A stretch of DNA of 64,000 bases from positions 1 through 64,000 of the forward strand of contig NZ_JAGGJW010000023.1 in assembly GCF_017873175.1 (NCBI RefSeq), given 5' to 3'. Of this stretch, positions 17,249 through 25,127 are shown piece after piece; the first letter of the stretch is position 1; each line of letters starts with the position of its first letter. Both the position numbers and the translations under genes were made by a program. Source of the DNA: Neorhizobium petrolearium (GTDB lineage Bacteria; Pseudomonadota; Alphaproteobacteria; Rhizobiales; Rhizobiaceae). The notes beneath the pieces were generated by a model. That model made no database searches, was not told the DNA's origin, and saw only the letters and a list, made by a program, of their open reading frames with translations.

Positions 17249-17485
17249 TCAAGGCCGGACGTCCCAAAAGGAACGCCTCGCCTCGCCGGGCGCGTCCTCG
17301 CTTTCCGGCAAGCCGATATCCCGGCGCATCCGGTTGGACAGGTCGGCGATGTCGTTCCTCACCCGGCGACGCCTCCAGACAGCGAGGAACAACGCATGCG
17401 CCGTTTTCCAGGCGCCATGTTCCCGGCACAGTTCATCGACCGTCGCCGAAAGAGATTCGGCAACCAAAGATTGCATTCTGGACAT
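17249..17485 (-). CDS. DUF1127 domain protein, 78 residues
   Basis: The protein contains the arginine-rich DUF1127 helix pair as WRRRRVRNDIADLSNRMRRD followed by IGLPE, preceded by a variable N-terminal arm. Small DUF1127 proteins of alphaproteobacteria have been linked to RNA turnover and stress physiology (CcaF1 in Rhodobacter, short proteins in Agrobacterium). This one is longer than the two 47-48 residue members at 31037 and 31444. It may belong to a transcript from the promoter near 17768-17796. Confidence 0.8.
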   Translation of the reverse strand: MSRMQSLVAESLSATVDELCREHGAWKTAHALFLAVWRRRRVRNDIADLSNRMRRDIGLPESEDAPGEARRSFWDVRP

Positions 17486-17623
17486 AGTTTTTCCGTCCCG
17501 GCGCCGTCACGCGGCCAGGTCCTCTCGAAGAGAAAGACGCATGCGGGCAGACGACGAAATTCCGTCAGCCGCTCACGTCAGTTCAGGTTTGGGAAACGCC
17601 AAAAGGCGGATTACGAGCGTATA

Positions 17624-17725
17624 TCAGGCCCGGAAGCAGATTCCGGTTGGCTTGGATACGCCAAGCATCGACCCTGCAAGGGTCGCTCCGCCAAACAGGC
17701 GTACAGACACGGTCATCGATTCCAT
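17624..17725 (-). CDS. Possible 33-residue small protein or leader peptide
   Basis: An ATG at 17725 is preceded by AAGGAGG, a near-perfect Shine-Dalgarno sequence, with a 6-base spacer. The frame reads MESMTVSVRLFGGATLAGSM and then LGVSKPTGICFRA to a TGA. A promoter-like sequence lies about 45 bases further upstream. I do not recognise the peptide. It could be a real small protein, or a leader of the DUF1127 gene that begins 139 bases downstream. The evidence is the start signal only. Confidence 0.35.
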   Translation of the reverse strand: MESMTVSVRLFGGATLAGSMLGVSKPTGICFRA

Positions 17726-17767
17726 TGCACGCCTCCTTTATTCGAGTTGCGGATGGCGTTCATGATA

Positions 17768-17796
17768 CACGAGCGCCGGCGCTCGGCAAGAACACA
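17768..17796 (-). promoter_or_regulatory. Candidate sigma-70 promoter, minus strand
   Basis: Read on the minus strand, CTTGCC is followed after 17 bases by TATCAT, close to the rhizobial consensus CTTGAC-N17-CTATAT. The spacer contains the palindrome GAGCGCCGGCGCTC, a possible regulator site. It points to the 33-codon ORF and the DUF1127 gene. Coordinates are good to a few bases. Confidence 0.45.
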
Positions 17797-17856
17797 ATCG
17801 CGAATTGCAAAGATCCCGCGAATCCGTTGCGGAAATACAACACAAACCAAGGACAC

Positions 17857-18657
17857 TTACGCCCGCAAGCCGAACCCCTGCATCAGCCGCCGGGTCGCGA
17901 AATCCGGATTGCCGGAGGTGAAGACGGCGAAGTCGGAATTGTCCGGATGCTCGGCCCCATCCATGAGCGGTACTTTCCGTCGCGCCTGTCTTGCGATCGC
18001 CTCTGCCGGATCGAGCCAGTCGACCGGCCATGGCGCCAGCCGCCGGAAGACATTGGCCATGAAGGGATAGTGGGTGCAGGCAAGCACGACGATATCGGTC
18101 TTCCTGCCGTCCTTTTCGATGAAGCAGGGAGCGATTTCTGCCATCACCGCTTCGTCGGGGATCGTCTCGCCGCGGATATAGGCTTCCGCCATGCGGGCGA
18201 GGTTTTCGGAGCCGACGAGCCGCACGTGGCATTGCGTCGCGAAGGACTGAATGAGGTCGCGCGTATAGGCGCGCTTCACCGTACCCGGTGTGGCGAGCAC
18301 CGAGACGAGGCCCGAACGGGTGCGTTCCGCCGCCGGCTTGATCGCCGGCACCGTGCCGACGAACGTCATGTTCGGGAATTTTTCGCGAAGGTCCGCGCCG
18401 GCCAGCGTGAACGCCGTGTTGCAGGCGATGACACAGACTTCGGGATCGTAGTCCTTCAGGAGCTTTTCGAAGAGTGAAAGGATGCGCTCCTTCAGCGCGG
18501 GCTCCTCCCGGCCGCCATAGGGAAAGCCCGCGTCGTCGGCCACGTAGATGAAGCCGCGTTCCGGCATCAGCACACGCGCTTCACGCAGCACGGTCAGCCC
18601 GCCGATGCCCGAATCGAACATCAGCACCGGCTTCAATTCATTTCGCGTCTCCGTCAT
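17857..18657 (-). CDS. murI: Glutamate racemase
   Basis: This 266-residue enzyme interconverts L- and D-glutamate for peptidoglycan synthesis. The two catalytic cysteines are visible: Cys79 in VCVIACNTAFTLAG and the second in VVLACTHYPFM at about 190. The N-terminal DSGIGGLTVL and DDAGFPYGGR complete the family pattern. Its start overlaps the end of the SPOUT methyltransferase gene by about 20 bases, implying co-transcription. Confidence 0.96.
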   Translation of the reverse strand: MTETRNELKPVLMFDSGIGGLTVLREARVLMPERGFIYVADDAGFPYGGREEPALKERILSLFEKLLKDYDPEVCVIACNTAFTLAGADLREKFPNMTFVGTVPAIKPAAERTRSGLVSVLATPGTVKRAYTRDLIQSFATQCHVRLVGSENLARMAEAYIRGETIPDEAVMAEIAPCFIEKDGRKTDIVVLACTHYPFMANVFRRLAPWPVDWLDPAEAIARQARRKVPLMDGAEHPDNSDFAVFTSGNPDFATRRLMQGFGLRA

Positions 18658-19468
18658 CCCCCATCTGCTCCCCTGGCTCGCCGGCCTTCGTCTGCTGTTT
18701 CGGCCATCTGCGCGGAAAGCGGTCGAGCGAATTGATCACGCCCCGAAACACGCTGATCTCCTGTTCCGTGAAATCCCGCCGCGAGAGGACGGCGCGGAGA
18801 TTGTCGATCATTTTGGGCTTTTTCGCGGGCGGATGAAAATAGTTGCGGGCGTCGAGCGCCTCTTCCAGATGTTCGAACAGGCCAAAGACCTGTTCCTTTG
18901 TGGAAGGCCGCTGTTCGACCGGCTGGAAGAGAGTTTCGGACAGGTCCTCCATGCCCGACTTCATCCACTCATAGGACATCAGCAGCACGGCCTGGGCGAT
19001 GTTGAGCGAGGCGAAGGCTGGATTGACCGGAAAGGTGACGATCTCGTCGGCGAGCGCCACCTCCTCGTTGGTAAGGCCCCAGCGCTCGCGGCCGAAAAGG
19101 ACGCCGGTCTTTTCGCCGGCCCGGAATTTCGCCCGCAATGTCTCGGCCGCGACCACCGGCGAGCGTACCGGCTTGAAGCCGTAGCGCTCCCGCGCGGTCG
19201 TGGCATAGACGAAATTGAGGTCGCCGATCGCCTCCTCAAGCGTCTCATAGACCTTGGTTCCGTCGATGACATGATCGGCCTTGGAGGCGGCGGAACGGGC
19301 CTTCTCGTTCGGCCAGCCGTCGCGCGGGTTGACGAGACGCAGTTCGGCGAGCCCGAAATTGGCCATGGCGCGCGCCACCATGCCGATATTTTCGCCAAGC
19401 TGTGGCTCCACCAGGACGACCGCCGGCCCCTCGGCGATCAGTTCGCGCTCGCTATTCGTGCCTGACAT
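18638..19468 (-). CDS. trmJ: RNA methyltransferase, SPOUT superfamily, TrmJ-like
   Basis: This 276-residue protein has the SPOUT/TrmJ N-terminus VLVEPQLGENIGMVARAM and LVNPRDGWPNEKAR. The knot motifs follow as GVLFGRERWGLTNEEV and FPVNPAFASLNIAQAVLLM. TrmJ 2'-O-methylates position 32 of certain tRNAs. The C-terminal extension (about 70 residues, DARNYFHPPAKKPKM, LSRRDFTEQEISVFRG) is common in alphaproteobacterial members. It is the first gene of a pair with murI. The exact RNA target is inferred from family only. Confidence 0.9.
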   Translation of the reverse strand: MSGTNSERELIAEGPAVVLVEPQLGENIGMVARAMANFGLAELRLVNPRDGWPNEKARSAASKADHVIDGTKVYETLEEAIGDLNFVYATTARERYGFKPVRSPVVAAETLRAKFRAGEKTGVLFGRERWGLTNEEVALADEIVTFPVNPAFASLNIAQAVLLMSYEWMKSGMEDLSETLFQPVEQRPSTKEQVFGLFEHLEEALDARNYFHPPAKKPKMIDNLRAVLSRRDFTEQEISVFRGVINSLDRFPRRWPKQQTKAGEPGEQMGDDGDAK

Positions 19469-19557
19469 GGTCCCTTTCCGATGATTGTCCGCGCGGAAAT
19501 AACCAGCGCGGCCCGGATCGGCAAGGGGGTTGAAAGCTGTTAGCCGCTGTCGAAGCC

Positions 19558-20088
19558 TTATTCGCCCTTGGCGATCGACTGCATTTCCTCGATGAGAGAA
19601 TCCCGCTCGCCATCAGCAACGCGATGGATATCGTCGATGACCGGCCTGCCATCCTCCTCGACCACGTCGAAATGCACTTCGCTGACGCTGTCCTTCACCT
19701 CCGGTTCGTCGACACAGGTCCACATCTTGAAGGTGACCGTCACGTCCGTTGATCCGTTGGCGCCTGGCGCGGAGTTCATCGTGATGTCCTTGAGCGGACA
19801 GCCGTCCTGCGAACTGGTGATAACGTCGTAACCGAAGGGATCGCCCGGCTGATTGTTCTCGGTCTCATAGGCCGGATGCTTGGCGGCTTCCGCATAGGCA
19901 CCCTGAAATTTCCTGCTGAACAGTCGCGCCAGCGGGTCCGGATCGAAGATGTACTTCCATTCGCTGTCGACAGTGTTCCAGTTGTCCTCGGTGACCTTCA
20001 TCACCTCCTTGATCGGATCGGTGGCGTCAGTCGCCATGGCGAAGATGGAGGTCAGCGAAAAGACGATGGCGAGCGGCAAGGTCCGCAT
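19558..20088 (-). CDS. Secreted protein of unknown function
   Basis: This 176-residue protein starts MRTLPLAIVFSLTSIFAMAT with a Sec signal peptide, so it is probably periplasmic. The mature part is acidic, contains two cysteines that may pair (QDGCPLKD, MWTCVDEP), and ends in repeated short acidic helices. The ATG at 20088 is chosen because the longer frame to 20181 places charged residues before the signal peptide. I do not recognise a named family; DUF3828-like secreted proteins share the general look. It diverges from icd. Confidence 0.75.
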   Translation of the reverse strand: MRTLPLAIVFSLTSIFAMATDATDPIKEVMKVTEDNWNTVDSEWKYIFDPDPLARLFSRKFQGAYAEAAKHPAYETENNQPGDPFGYDVITSSQDGCPLKDITMNSAPGANGSTDVTVTFKMWTCVDEPEVKDSVSEVHFDVVEEDGRPVIDDIHRVADGERDSLIEEMQSIAKGE

Positions 20089-20315
20089 GGCGATGATCCG
20101 ATTTGTTCGAGAGGGATTCCGGCGGACATTAAACCGGGTTTGTGGTTTGGCAAGGGCAATCCTTCGCGAACGCGAAGACACGGCGATTTCTCGCGCGAAA
20201 ACCCGCGCGCAGCGAGCCGAATGCCTTTGCGTTCCGGCCCGGCGATGCTATAGCGCACCCCACTGGTGTCCACCCGTCGGGATCAACGGTCCCCCTTAGT
20301 CTCAAGAGGAATTCC

Positions 20316-21530
20316 ATGCAAAAGATCAAGGTAGCAAACCCTGTCGTCGATCTCGACGGCGACGAGATGACCCGCATCATCTGGCAGCTCATCAAGGACA
20401 AGCTGATCCTGCCCTATCTCGATCTCGACATCGAATATTACGACCTTTCGGTCGAGAACCGCGACGCAACCAACGACCAGGTGACGATCGACGCCGCCAA
20501 CGCCATCAAGAAGCATGGCGTCGGCATCAAGTGCGCCACGATCACACCGGACGAAGCCCGCGTGAAGGAATTCAACCTCAAGGAAATGTGGAAGAGCCCG
20601 AACGGCACGATCCGCAACATTCTCGGCGGCGTCATCTTCCGCGAGCCGATCATCTGCAAGAACGTGCCGCGCCTCGTTCCGGGCTGGACCAAGCCGATCG
20701 TCGTCGGCCGCCACGCCTTCGGCGACCAGTACCGCGCCACCGACTTCAAGTTCCCCGGCAAGGGCAAGCTGACCATCAAGTTCGTCGGCGAGGACGGCCA
20801 GGTCATCGAGAAGGAAGTCTTCAACGCGCCGGGCGCCGGTGTGGCCATGGCCATGTACAACCTCGACGAATCGATCCGCGAATTCGCCCGCGCCTCTATG
20901 ATGTACGGCCTGATGCGCAAGTGGCCGGTCTATCTCTCCACCAAGAACACCATCCTGAAAGCCTATGACGGCCGCTTCAAGGATATTTTCGAAGAAGTCT
21001 ACCAGACCGAGTTCAAAGCCGAGTTCGACAAGATCGGTATCACCTACGAGCACCGCCTGATCGACGACATGGTCGCCTCCGCCCTCAAGTGGTCCGGCGG
21101 CTATGTCTGGGCCTGCAAGAACTATGACGGCGACGTCCAGTCCGACACGGTCGCGCAAGGCTTCGGCTCGCTCGGCCTGATGACCTCGGTGCTGCTCACC
21201 CCGGACGGCAAGACGGTCGAAGCCGAAGCAGCCCACGGCACGGTCACCCGCCACTACCGCCAGCACCAGAAGGGCCAGGAAACCTCGACGAACTCGATTG
21301 CCTCGATCTTCGCCTGGACCCGCGGCCTCGCACACCGCGCCAAGCTGGACGACAATGCCGAACTCGCCAGGTTCGCCCAGACGCTCGAGGAAGTCTGCGT
21401 CGCAACCGTCGAGTCGGGTTTCATGACCAAGGATCTCGCGCTCCTCATCGGGCCGGACCAGCCATGGCTCTCCACCACCGCCTTCCTCGACAAGATTGAC
21501 GAGAACCTCCAGAAAGCGATGGCTGCGTAA
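20316..21530 (+). CDS. icd: NADP-dependent isocitrate dehydrogenase
   Basis: This 404-residue TCA-cycle enzyme oxidises isocitrate to 2-oxoglutarate. It is the dimeric eukaryote-like NADP type found in rhizobia: LDGDEMTRIIW near the start, the substrate motif SPNGTIRNILGG at about 95-106, VVGRHAFGDQYRATD, a YVWACKNYDGDVQSD metal-binding segment (about 255-270), and AAHGTVTRHYR. The ATG at 20316 has AAGAGGA 6 bases upstream; the open frame to 20142 is an unrelated extension. Followed by a strong terminator. Confidence 0.98.
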   Translation: MQKIKVANPVVDLDGDEMTRIIWQLIKDKLILPYLDLDIEYYDLSVENRDATNDQVTIDAANAIKKHGVGIKCATITPDEARVKEFNLKEMWKSPNGTIRNILGGVIFREPIICKNVPRLVPGWTKPIVVGRHAFGDQYRATDFKFPGKGKLTIKFVGEDGQVIEKEVFNAPGAGVAMAMYNLDESIREFARASMMYGLMRKWPVYLSTKNTILKAYDGRFKDIFEEVYQTEFKAEFDKIGITYEHRLIDDMVASALKWSGGYVWACKNYDGDVQSDTVAQGFGSLGLMTSVLLTPDGKTVEAEAAHGTVTRHYRQHQKGQETSTNSIASIFAWTRGLAHRAKLDDNAELARFAQTLEEVCVATVESGFMTKDLALLIGPDQPWLSTTAFLDKIDENLQKAMAA

Positions 21531-21554
21531 GCCCCAAAAATCGGCTAGACATCG

Positions 21555-21587
21555 AACGGCAGGACGCAAGTCCTGCCGTTTTCTTTT
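21555..21587 (+). terminator. icd terminator
   Basis: AACGGCAGGAC and GTCCTGCCGTT arms with a GCAA tetraloop, followed by TTCTTTT, 24 bases after the icd stop. Confidence 0.9.
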
Positions 21588-21599
21588 GGGGAATCAGCC

Positions 21600-22046
21600 A
21601 TGACAACCACCGTCCGCCCGCTTGAACCCTCCGACCGCCCCCAATGGGAGCCGCTCTGGGAGGCCTACCTGCGTTTCTACGAAACCGTGCTGCCGAAGGA
21701 GCAATACGACCTCACCTGGAGCCGGCTGCTTGATCCCGCCGAGCCGATGCATGGTTTCGGCGCCTTCAACGAGAGCGCAAAAATGGTTGGCATCGCGCAC
21801 GTGATCTTTCACCGCTCCTGCTGGCTGCCGGACTGGACCTGTTATCTGCAGGACCTCTATGTTGCGATGAGCGAGCGCGGCAAAGGCACCGGCGAAGCGC
21901 TGATCGACGCTGTCGCGGATCTCGCCCGCAGCAACAAGGCCGGCCGGCTTTACTGGCTGACCCATGAGAGCAACGCTACCGCCCGCAGGCTTTACGATCG
22001 CGTCGCGCAGAATTCCGGTTTCATCCAGTATCGCAAGCCGCTGTGA
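21600..22046 (+). CDS. GNAT family N-acetyltransferase
   Basis: This 148-residue protein starts MTTTVRPLEPSDRPQWEPLW and has the acetyl-CoA loop MSERGKGTGEALIDAV at about 97-112, preceded by LQDLYV. The terminal NATARRLYDRVAQNSGFIQY completes the fold. Substrate unknown. It follows the icd terminator and precedes a GST gene 67 bases downstream on the same strand. Confidence 0.92.
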   Translation: MTTTVRPLEPSDRPQWEPLWEAYLRFYETVLPKEQYDLTWSRLLDPAEPMHGFGAFNESAKMVGIAHVIFHRSCWLPDWTCYLQDLYVAMSERGKGTGEALIDAVADLARSNKAGRLYWLTHESNATARRLYDRVAQNSGFIQYRKPL

Positions 22047-22113
22047 GCGCATCTGTCTTGATTCTGCAACATCCGGATTTTAGCACTGAGGCAAAGATCA
22101 AGAGGAGGACGTC

Positions 22114-22743
22114 ATGACGGATGAGCTGATCCTTTACACCAACCCGATGTCGCGCGGGCGCATCGTCCGCTGGATGCTGGAGGAAGTCGGCGTTCCCTAC
22201 CGCACCGAGATCCTTCAGTTCGGCACGACAATGAAGGGCGACGCCTACAAGACCGTCAATCCCATGGGCAAGGTGCCGACGATCGTTCACAACGGCAAGG
22301 TCGTGACCGAATGCGCGGCGATCTGCGCCTATCTCGCCGATGCCTTTTTCGAAACGGGCCTTGCGCCCCCGACCAACCGACGCGCCGATTATTACCGCTG
22401 GCTCTTCTTCGGGGCAGGCCCGCTGGAAGCAGCCGTCAGCAACAGGGCGCTCGGCTTCGAGGTGCCGCCCGAACGCGAGCGAATGATCGGTTATGGCAGC
22501 TATGCCGACGTGATGGACACGCTCGAAAAGGCAGTGCAGGCGAACCCCTATATCGCCGGGGATATGTTCAGCGCCGCTGACGTCTATGTCGGTGCCCAGA
22601 TCGGATGGGGCTTGCAGTTCGGCACGATAGAAAAACGTCCGGCCTTCGAGGAGTATTTCGGGCGGCTCGCTTCGAGAGAAGCTTGCCGGCGCGCCAATGA
22701 AAAAGACAATGCCGCGGCGGCCGAACTGCAAAAGGCAGGGTGA
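22114..22743 (+). CDS. Glutathione S-transferase family protein
   Basis: This 209-residue protein has a thioredoxin-like N-terminal domain (LILYTNPMSRGRIVRWMLEE, NPMGKVPTIVHNGKVVTE with the cis-Pro, ECAAICAYLAD). A helical C-terminal domain follows, with AADVYVGAQIGWGL as the N-capping box. Ser10 (NPMSRGR) is the likely catalytic-site residue. Cytoplasmic; endogenous substrate unknown. Shine-Dalgarno AAGAGGAGG lies 6 bases upstream. Confidence 0.93.
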   Translation: MTDELILYTNPMSRGRIVRWMLEEVGVPYRTEILQFGTTMKGDAYKTVNPMGKVPTIVHNGKVVTECAAICAYLADAFFETGLAPPTNRRADYYRWLFFGAGPLEAAVSNRALGFEVPPERERMIGYGSYADVMDTLEKAVQANPYIAGDMFSAADVYVGAQIGWGLQFGTIEKRPAFEEYFGRLASREACRRANEKDNAAAAELQKAG

Positions 22744-22805
22744 TACTGCCAGAATACCCGATTTCAATCAGACTTCCGACAAGCAAGGGCTGCCTTGGCG
22801 CCTTT

Positions 22806-23204
22806 CTAATGCCTGGAGCGCTCGCAATTGGGGGCGGTAGAGATTCGGACGCCGTCGGGACGGCCACGATTACTGCCTCTCTTGCCGTACCCGTCGATAT
22901 CATAGTATCGGCGGTGCACCGACCTGATACGCGGATCGTCCAGATATCTCGAAGCCGCGGCCAGAGCCTGACGGGGGCTGCAGCCTGGCCGACCATATTC
23001 GCCATATCTGCGCTCGTACCGCCGATCGTCGCGCCACTCATCACGGCGGTAATATCGCCTGTCGTCGTCCGGTCTGACGATGCGAACGTCGCCATCGCCG
23101 AAGTCGAATTGCACGACCTGGGCGACTGCCGGTCCCGGCAGGACGCCCAAACCCACAAGCATGGCGGACATGCCCGCCAGCAAAGCCAGTTGTTTCGCTT
23201 TCAT
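22806..23204 (-). CDS. Small secreted Arg/Tyr-rich protein
   Basis: This 132-residue protein starts MKAKQLALLAGMSAMLVGLG with a Sec signal peptide (cleavage near AVAQ). The mature part is unusually rich in Arg, Tyr and Asp (DDRRYYRRDEWRDDRRYE). It then has a short conserved-looking module, CSPRQALAAASRYLDDPRIR, with VHRRYYDIDGYGKRG. This module is common in rhizobial secreted small proteins that I know only as hypothetical. The ATG at 23204 has GGAGG 6 bases upstream; the frame to 23480 is not used. Periplasmic by prediction. Confidence 0.8.
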   Translation of the reverse strand: MKAKQLALLAGMSAMLVGLGVLPGPAVAQVVQFDFGDGDVRIVRPDDDRRYYRRDEWRDDRRYERRYGEYGRPGCSPRQALAAASRYLDDPRIRSVHRRYYDIDGYGKRGSNRGRPDGVRISTAPNCERSRH

Positions 23205-23574
23205 GTGTTCCTCCCAGCTGGGCTCAAAAACGAGTTCCAATTTAGTGTCGGCAAAATGAACGGGAGCATAACAAGTTCCATCCCACCCTCCCGGCCGCCA
23301 GATTACTGCACAGGCTGTATAGAAGGCTCCAGTCCGAGAAGCGCGCCGGATCTTCGGCCAAATGGCGAATGCTTTTCGGGAAGCAGACCTTGCGTGACCT
23401 ACAAAACAACGCCGATTACTACCGCTGGCTCCGCTTCGCGGCCGATCGGCCGGTAAACGCCAGGTAATCCGCAAATACACATTTAAGATTCATGATGAAT
23501 CCGCCCACGCGTTGCCGCCTGAATAGATTATGTTAGGAAGACCTTGCCCGATTCCGGGCTGAGGGGATTTATCC
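23205..23574. other. Divergent intergenic region without a supportable gene
   Basis: These 370 bases separate two divergent secreted-protein genes. They must hold both promoters, but no clear sigma-70 pair stands out. Between 23370 and 23450 there is a coding-like stretch (QADLA, NNADYYRWLRFAADRPV) without a start, possibly a degraded ORF. The RBS GAGGGG for the right-hand gene is at 23561-23566. Confidence 0.4.
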
Positions 23575-23916
23575 GTGACAAAGTTTATGTATGCCACTGC
23601 GGGCGCTCTCGCAGCTATCTTCATATCGGCCAGCGCATCGCAGGCCGAGGACCTCGTCTTCATGCTGACGAACAAGACGAAAGGGACGCTCGAGCGCTTC
23701 TATACATCGCCAGTCGGCATCGACGAGTGGGAAGAGGATGTTTTCGGCGATGACGTACTCGGCCCGGGCGAGAGCATCGAGATCACCATCGCCGATGGCC
23801 GCGCGGTCTGCAAATACGACATGCGTTTCGAATTCACCGAGGACTCCGATTTCGAAGACCTCGAAGACACGCAGGACCTTTGTGAGATGGGCTCCTACAC
23901 TATCACTGCCAAGTGA
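23575..23916 (+). CDS. Small secreted acidic protein
   Basis: This 113-residue protein starts with GTG preceded by GAGGGG at an 8-base spacing. A signal peptide (MTKFMYATAGALAAIFISAS, cleavage after SQA) is followed by a very acidic domain with FTSP-like aromatic and Asp/Glu clusters (DEWEEDVFGDD, EDSDFEDLEDTQD) and two cysteines (VCKYD, DLCEM) that may form a disulfide. Probably periplasmic and perhaps metal-binding. I know similar rhizobial proteins only as hypothetical. Followed by a terminator. Confidence 0.8.
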   Translation: MTKFMYATAGALAAIFISASASQAEDLVFMLTNKTKGTLERFYTSPVGIDEWEEDVFGDDVLGPGESIEITIADGRAVCKYDMRFEFTEDSDFEDLEDTQDLCEMGSYTITAK

Positions 23917-23941
23917 CAAGCGTCCGCTTCGACCTGCTCAC

Positions 23942-23965
23942 AACCCCGCCTCGTGCGGGGTTTTT
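23942..23965 (+). terminator. Terminator after the acidic secreted protein gene
   Basis: AACCCCGC and GCGGGGTT arms with a 5-base loop and a T5 run, 26 bases beyond the stop. Confidence 0.85.
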
Positions 23966-23994
23966 GTTGTCGGAAAAGCTTTCTTCTGCCGGCG

Positions 23995-24204
23995 CTATTC
24001 TTCGGCATCGAACGCCAGAGATGTCGCAAGATATCCGAGCCCGAAAACCGAGCCGAAGCCGTAGATCGTCAGCCATATCTCCAGGAGCCCGATGGAAAGG
24101 ATCGAACCGGATAGCGACTGCGTCAGTATGGCGACTGCGGTCGCAGCGCCCAGCGCAAAGCCGATCGACACTCGAATGAGGATGTAACTGATCAGAGCGG
24201 GCAT
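23995..24204 (-). CDS. Small membrane protein, two transmembrane helices
   Basis: This 69-residue protein starts MPALISYILIRVSIGFALGA. Two hydrophobic segments, about 8-30 and 40-62, flank a short loop (SLSGSILSIG), and the C-terminus is AFDAEE. The ATG at 24204 is preferred to upstream starts at 24324 and 24337, whose extra residues are charged and not membrane-like. No homologue with known function comes to mind. Confidence 0.65.
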   Translation of the reverse strand: MPALISYILIRVSIGFALGAATAVAILTQSLSGSILSIGLLEIWLTIYGFGSVFGLGYLATSLAFDAEE

Positions 24205-24467
24205 GTTTCTGCTCCGGCATGTCCCCTGGAGCAGATAACCGGAAATGCCGGCAAAAGTTCCGCCACCGGATTTCGCCAGGACGCCAGACAGCCGCCTGCC
24301 CCAGCGGCGCGAACGGATTCGCACCTGAGCGCGTCAATCAAGCCGGATGCAGGCGCCGGAATGCTGCAAGGCAAACGCAAGAACCGGTGCTCTTGCTCAA
24401 AAGCGCCGGCTGGAACCGGCGCGGCAAGCATAACCCCGGCTGTATTATCCGATTTACAGGGAGCCGC

Positions 24468-24629
24468 TCAGTTTGAGGGAGCAGGCGTCGTCGGCGCAGG
24501 CGTGGTCGGGGCTGTCTCCGTCCCCGTCCCGGTCCCCGCAGGCGGCGTTGTGGAGCTCGGCCACAGGAAAAGGGCCAGCAGGATGACGACGATGACCACG
24601 ATGATGCCGATGATTGCGTTTCTGCTCAT
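24468..24629 (-). CDS. 53-residue single-pass membrane protein with Thr/Pro tail
   Basis: From the ATG at 24629 (GGGAGGAACCC upstream, a strong ribosome site) the frame reads MSRNAIIGIIVVIVVILLAL, then FLWPSSTTPPAG, then Thr-Gly and Thr-Pro-Ala repeats to a TGA at 24468. It is one N-terminal transmembrane helix with a short low-complexity periplasmic tail (TTPAPTTPAPSN). The pattern recalls tiny rhizobial membrane proteins of unknown role. Confidence 0.75.
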   Translation of the reverse strand: MSRNAIIGIIVVIVVILLALFLWPSSTTPPAGTGTGTETAPTTPAPTTPAPSN

Positions 24630-24885
24630 GGGTTCCTCCCCTCACGAAACGATCGGTGGAACAATCATGGCCGACTGTGGCGAGAGTGTGGACTGATGAG
24701 CGGCTTTTTGGAAGGGACGGCAACTCCTTTTCGGGTTCGCCGCCAGTATTCCGCTGTTTCGACGCTCATCATCCTCCGCCTGGCTGATGTCAGCGGCAGC
24801 ATGGACCGGCTATCGGTCGTGAGCAACGTCTGAAGCCGGCGCAGAATCCGAAATGGTCGCAACACAAGCGCTGCAATGTCGACCG

Positions 24886-25071
24886 TCAGATCGAGATATG
24901 TGCCTGAATGTAGTCGATATTCTCCTTGATCGGGATATCGCCTGCTGCCGTCACCAGTTTGGTAAACTGACCATCCTCGTGCGGTAGGATTGCAACCACC
25001 TGTTCAAAGTTGACCAGAAGGTTCACGCCGTCGGACCGCGTGACTTTTAGCCATAGGCCCTGATTGTTCAT
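24886..25071 (-). CDS. 61-residue protein, FlbD-like strand pattern
   Basis: The frame MNNQGLWLKVTRSDGVNLLV, NFEQVVAILPHEDG, TKLVTAAGDIPIKENIDYIQ alternates hydrophobic and polar residues like a small beta-sheet protein followed by a terminal helix. The layout (short sheet, loop, then a VKES-V-like end) recalls FlbD of flagellar gene clusters, but no flagellar gene is near. GAGGATAAG lies upstream of the ATG at 25071. I prefer this to the longer start at 25131. Function unknown. Confidence 0.6.
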   Translation of the reverse strand: MNNQGLWLKVTRSDGVNLLVNFEQVVAILPHEDGQFTKLVTAAGDIPIKENIDYIQAHISI

Positions 25072-25127
25072 CTTATCCTCCCAAGGGGCAGGGTTTTCCG
25101 TAATGCCCCATTCGTGGTGCGAGCCGT

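Larger units (their letters stand above)
17486..17856. other. Intergenic region upstream of the DUF1127 gene
   Basis: This 371-base gap lies between murI and the DUF1127 gene, both on the minus strand. It holds a good minus-strand promoter and a possible 33-codon ORF (separate entries). Otherwise I see only an unassigned CGCC-TTTT-GGCG hairpin near 17599-17610. Confidence 0.5.

Noticed and set aside
24665..24865. 66-codon minus frame (MLRPFRILRRLQTLL start)
   Set aside because: Very basic, no ribosome site, no conserved feature; probably chance in a GC-rich gap.
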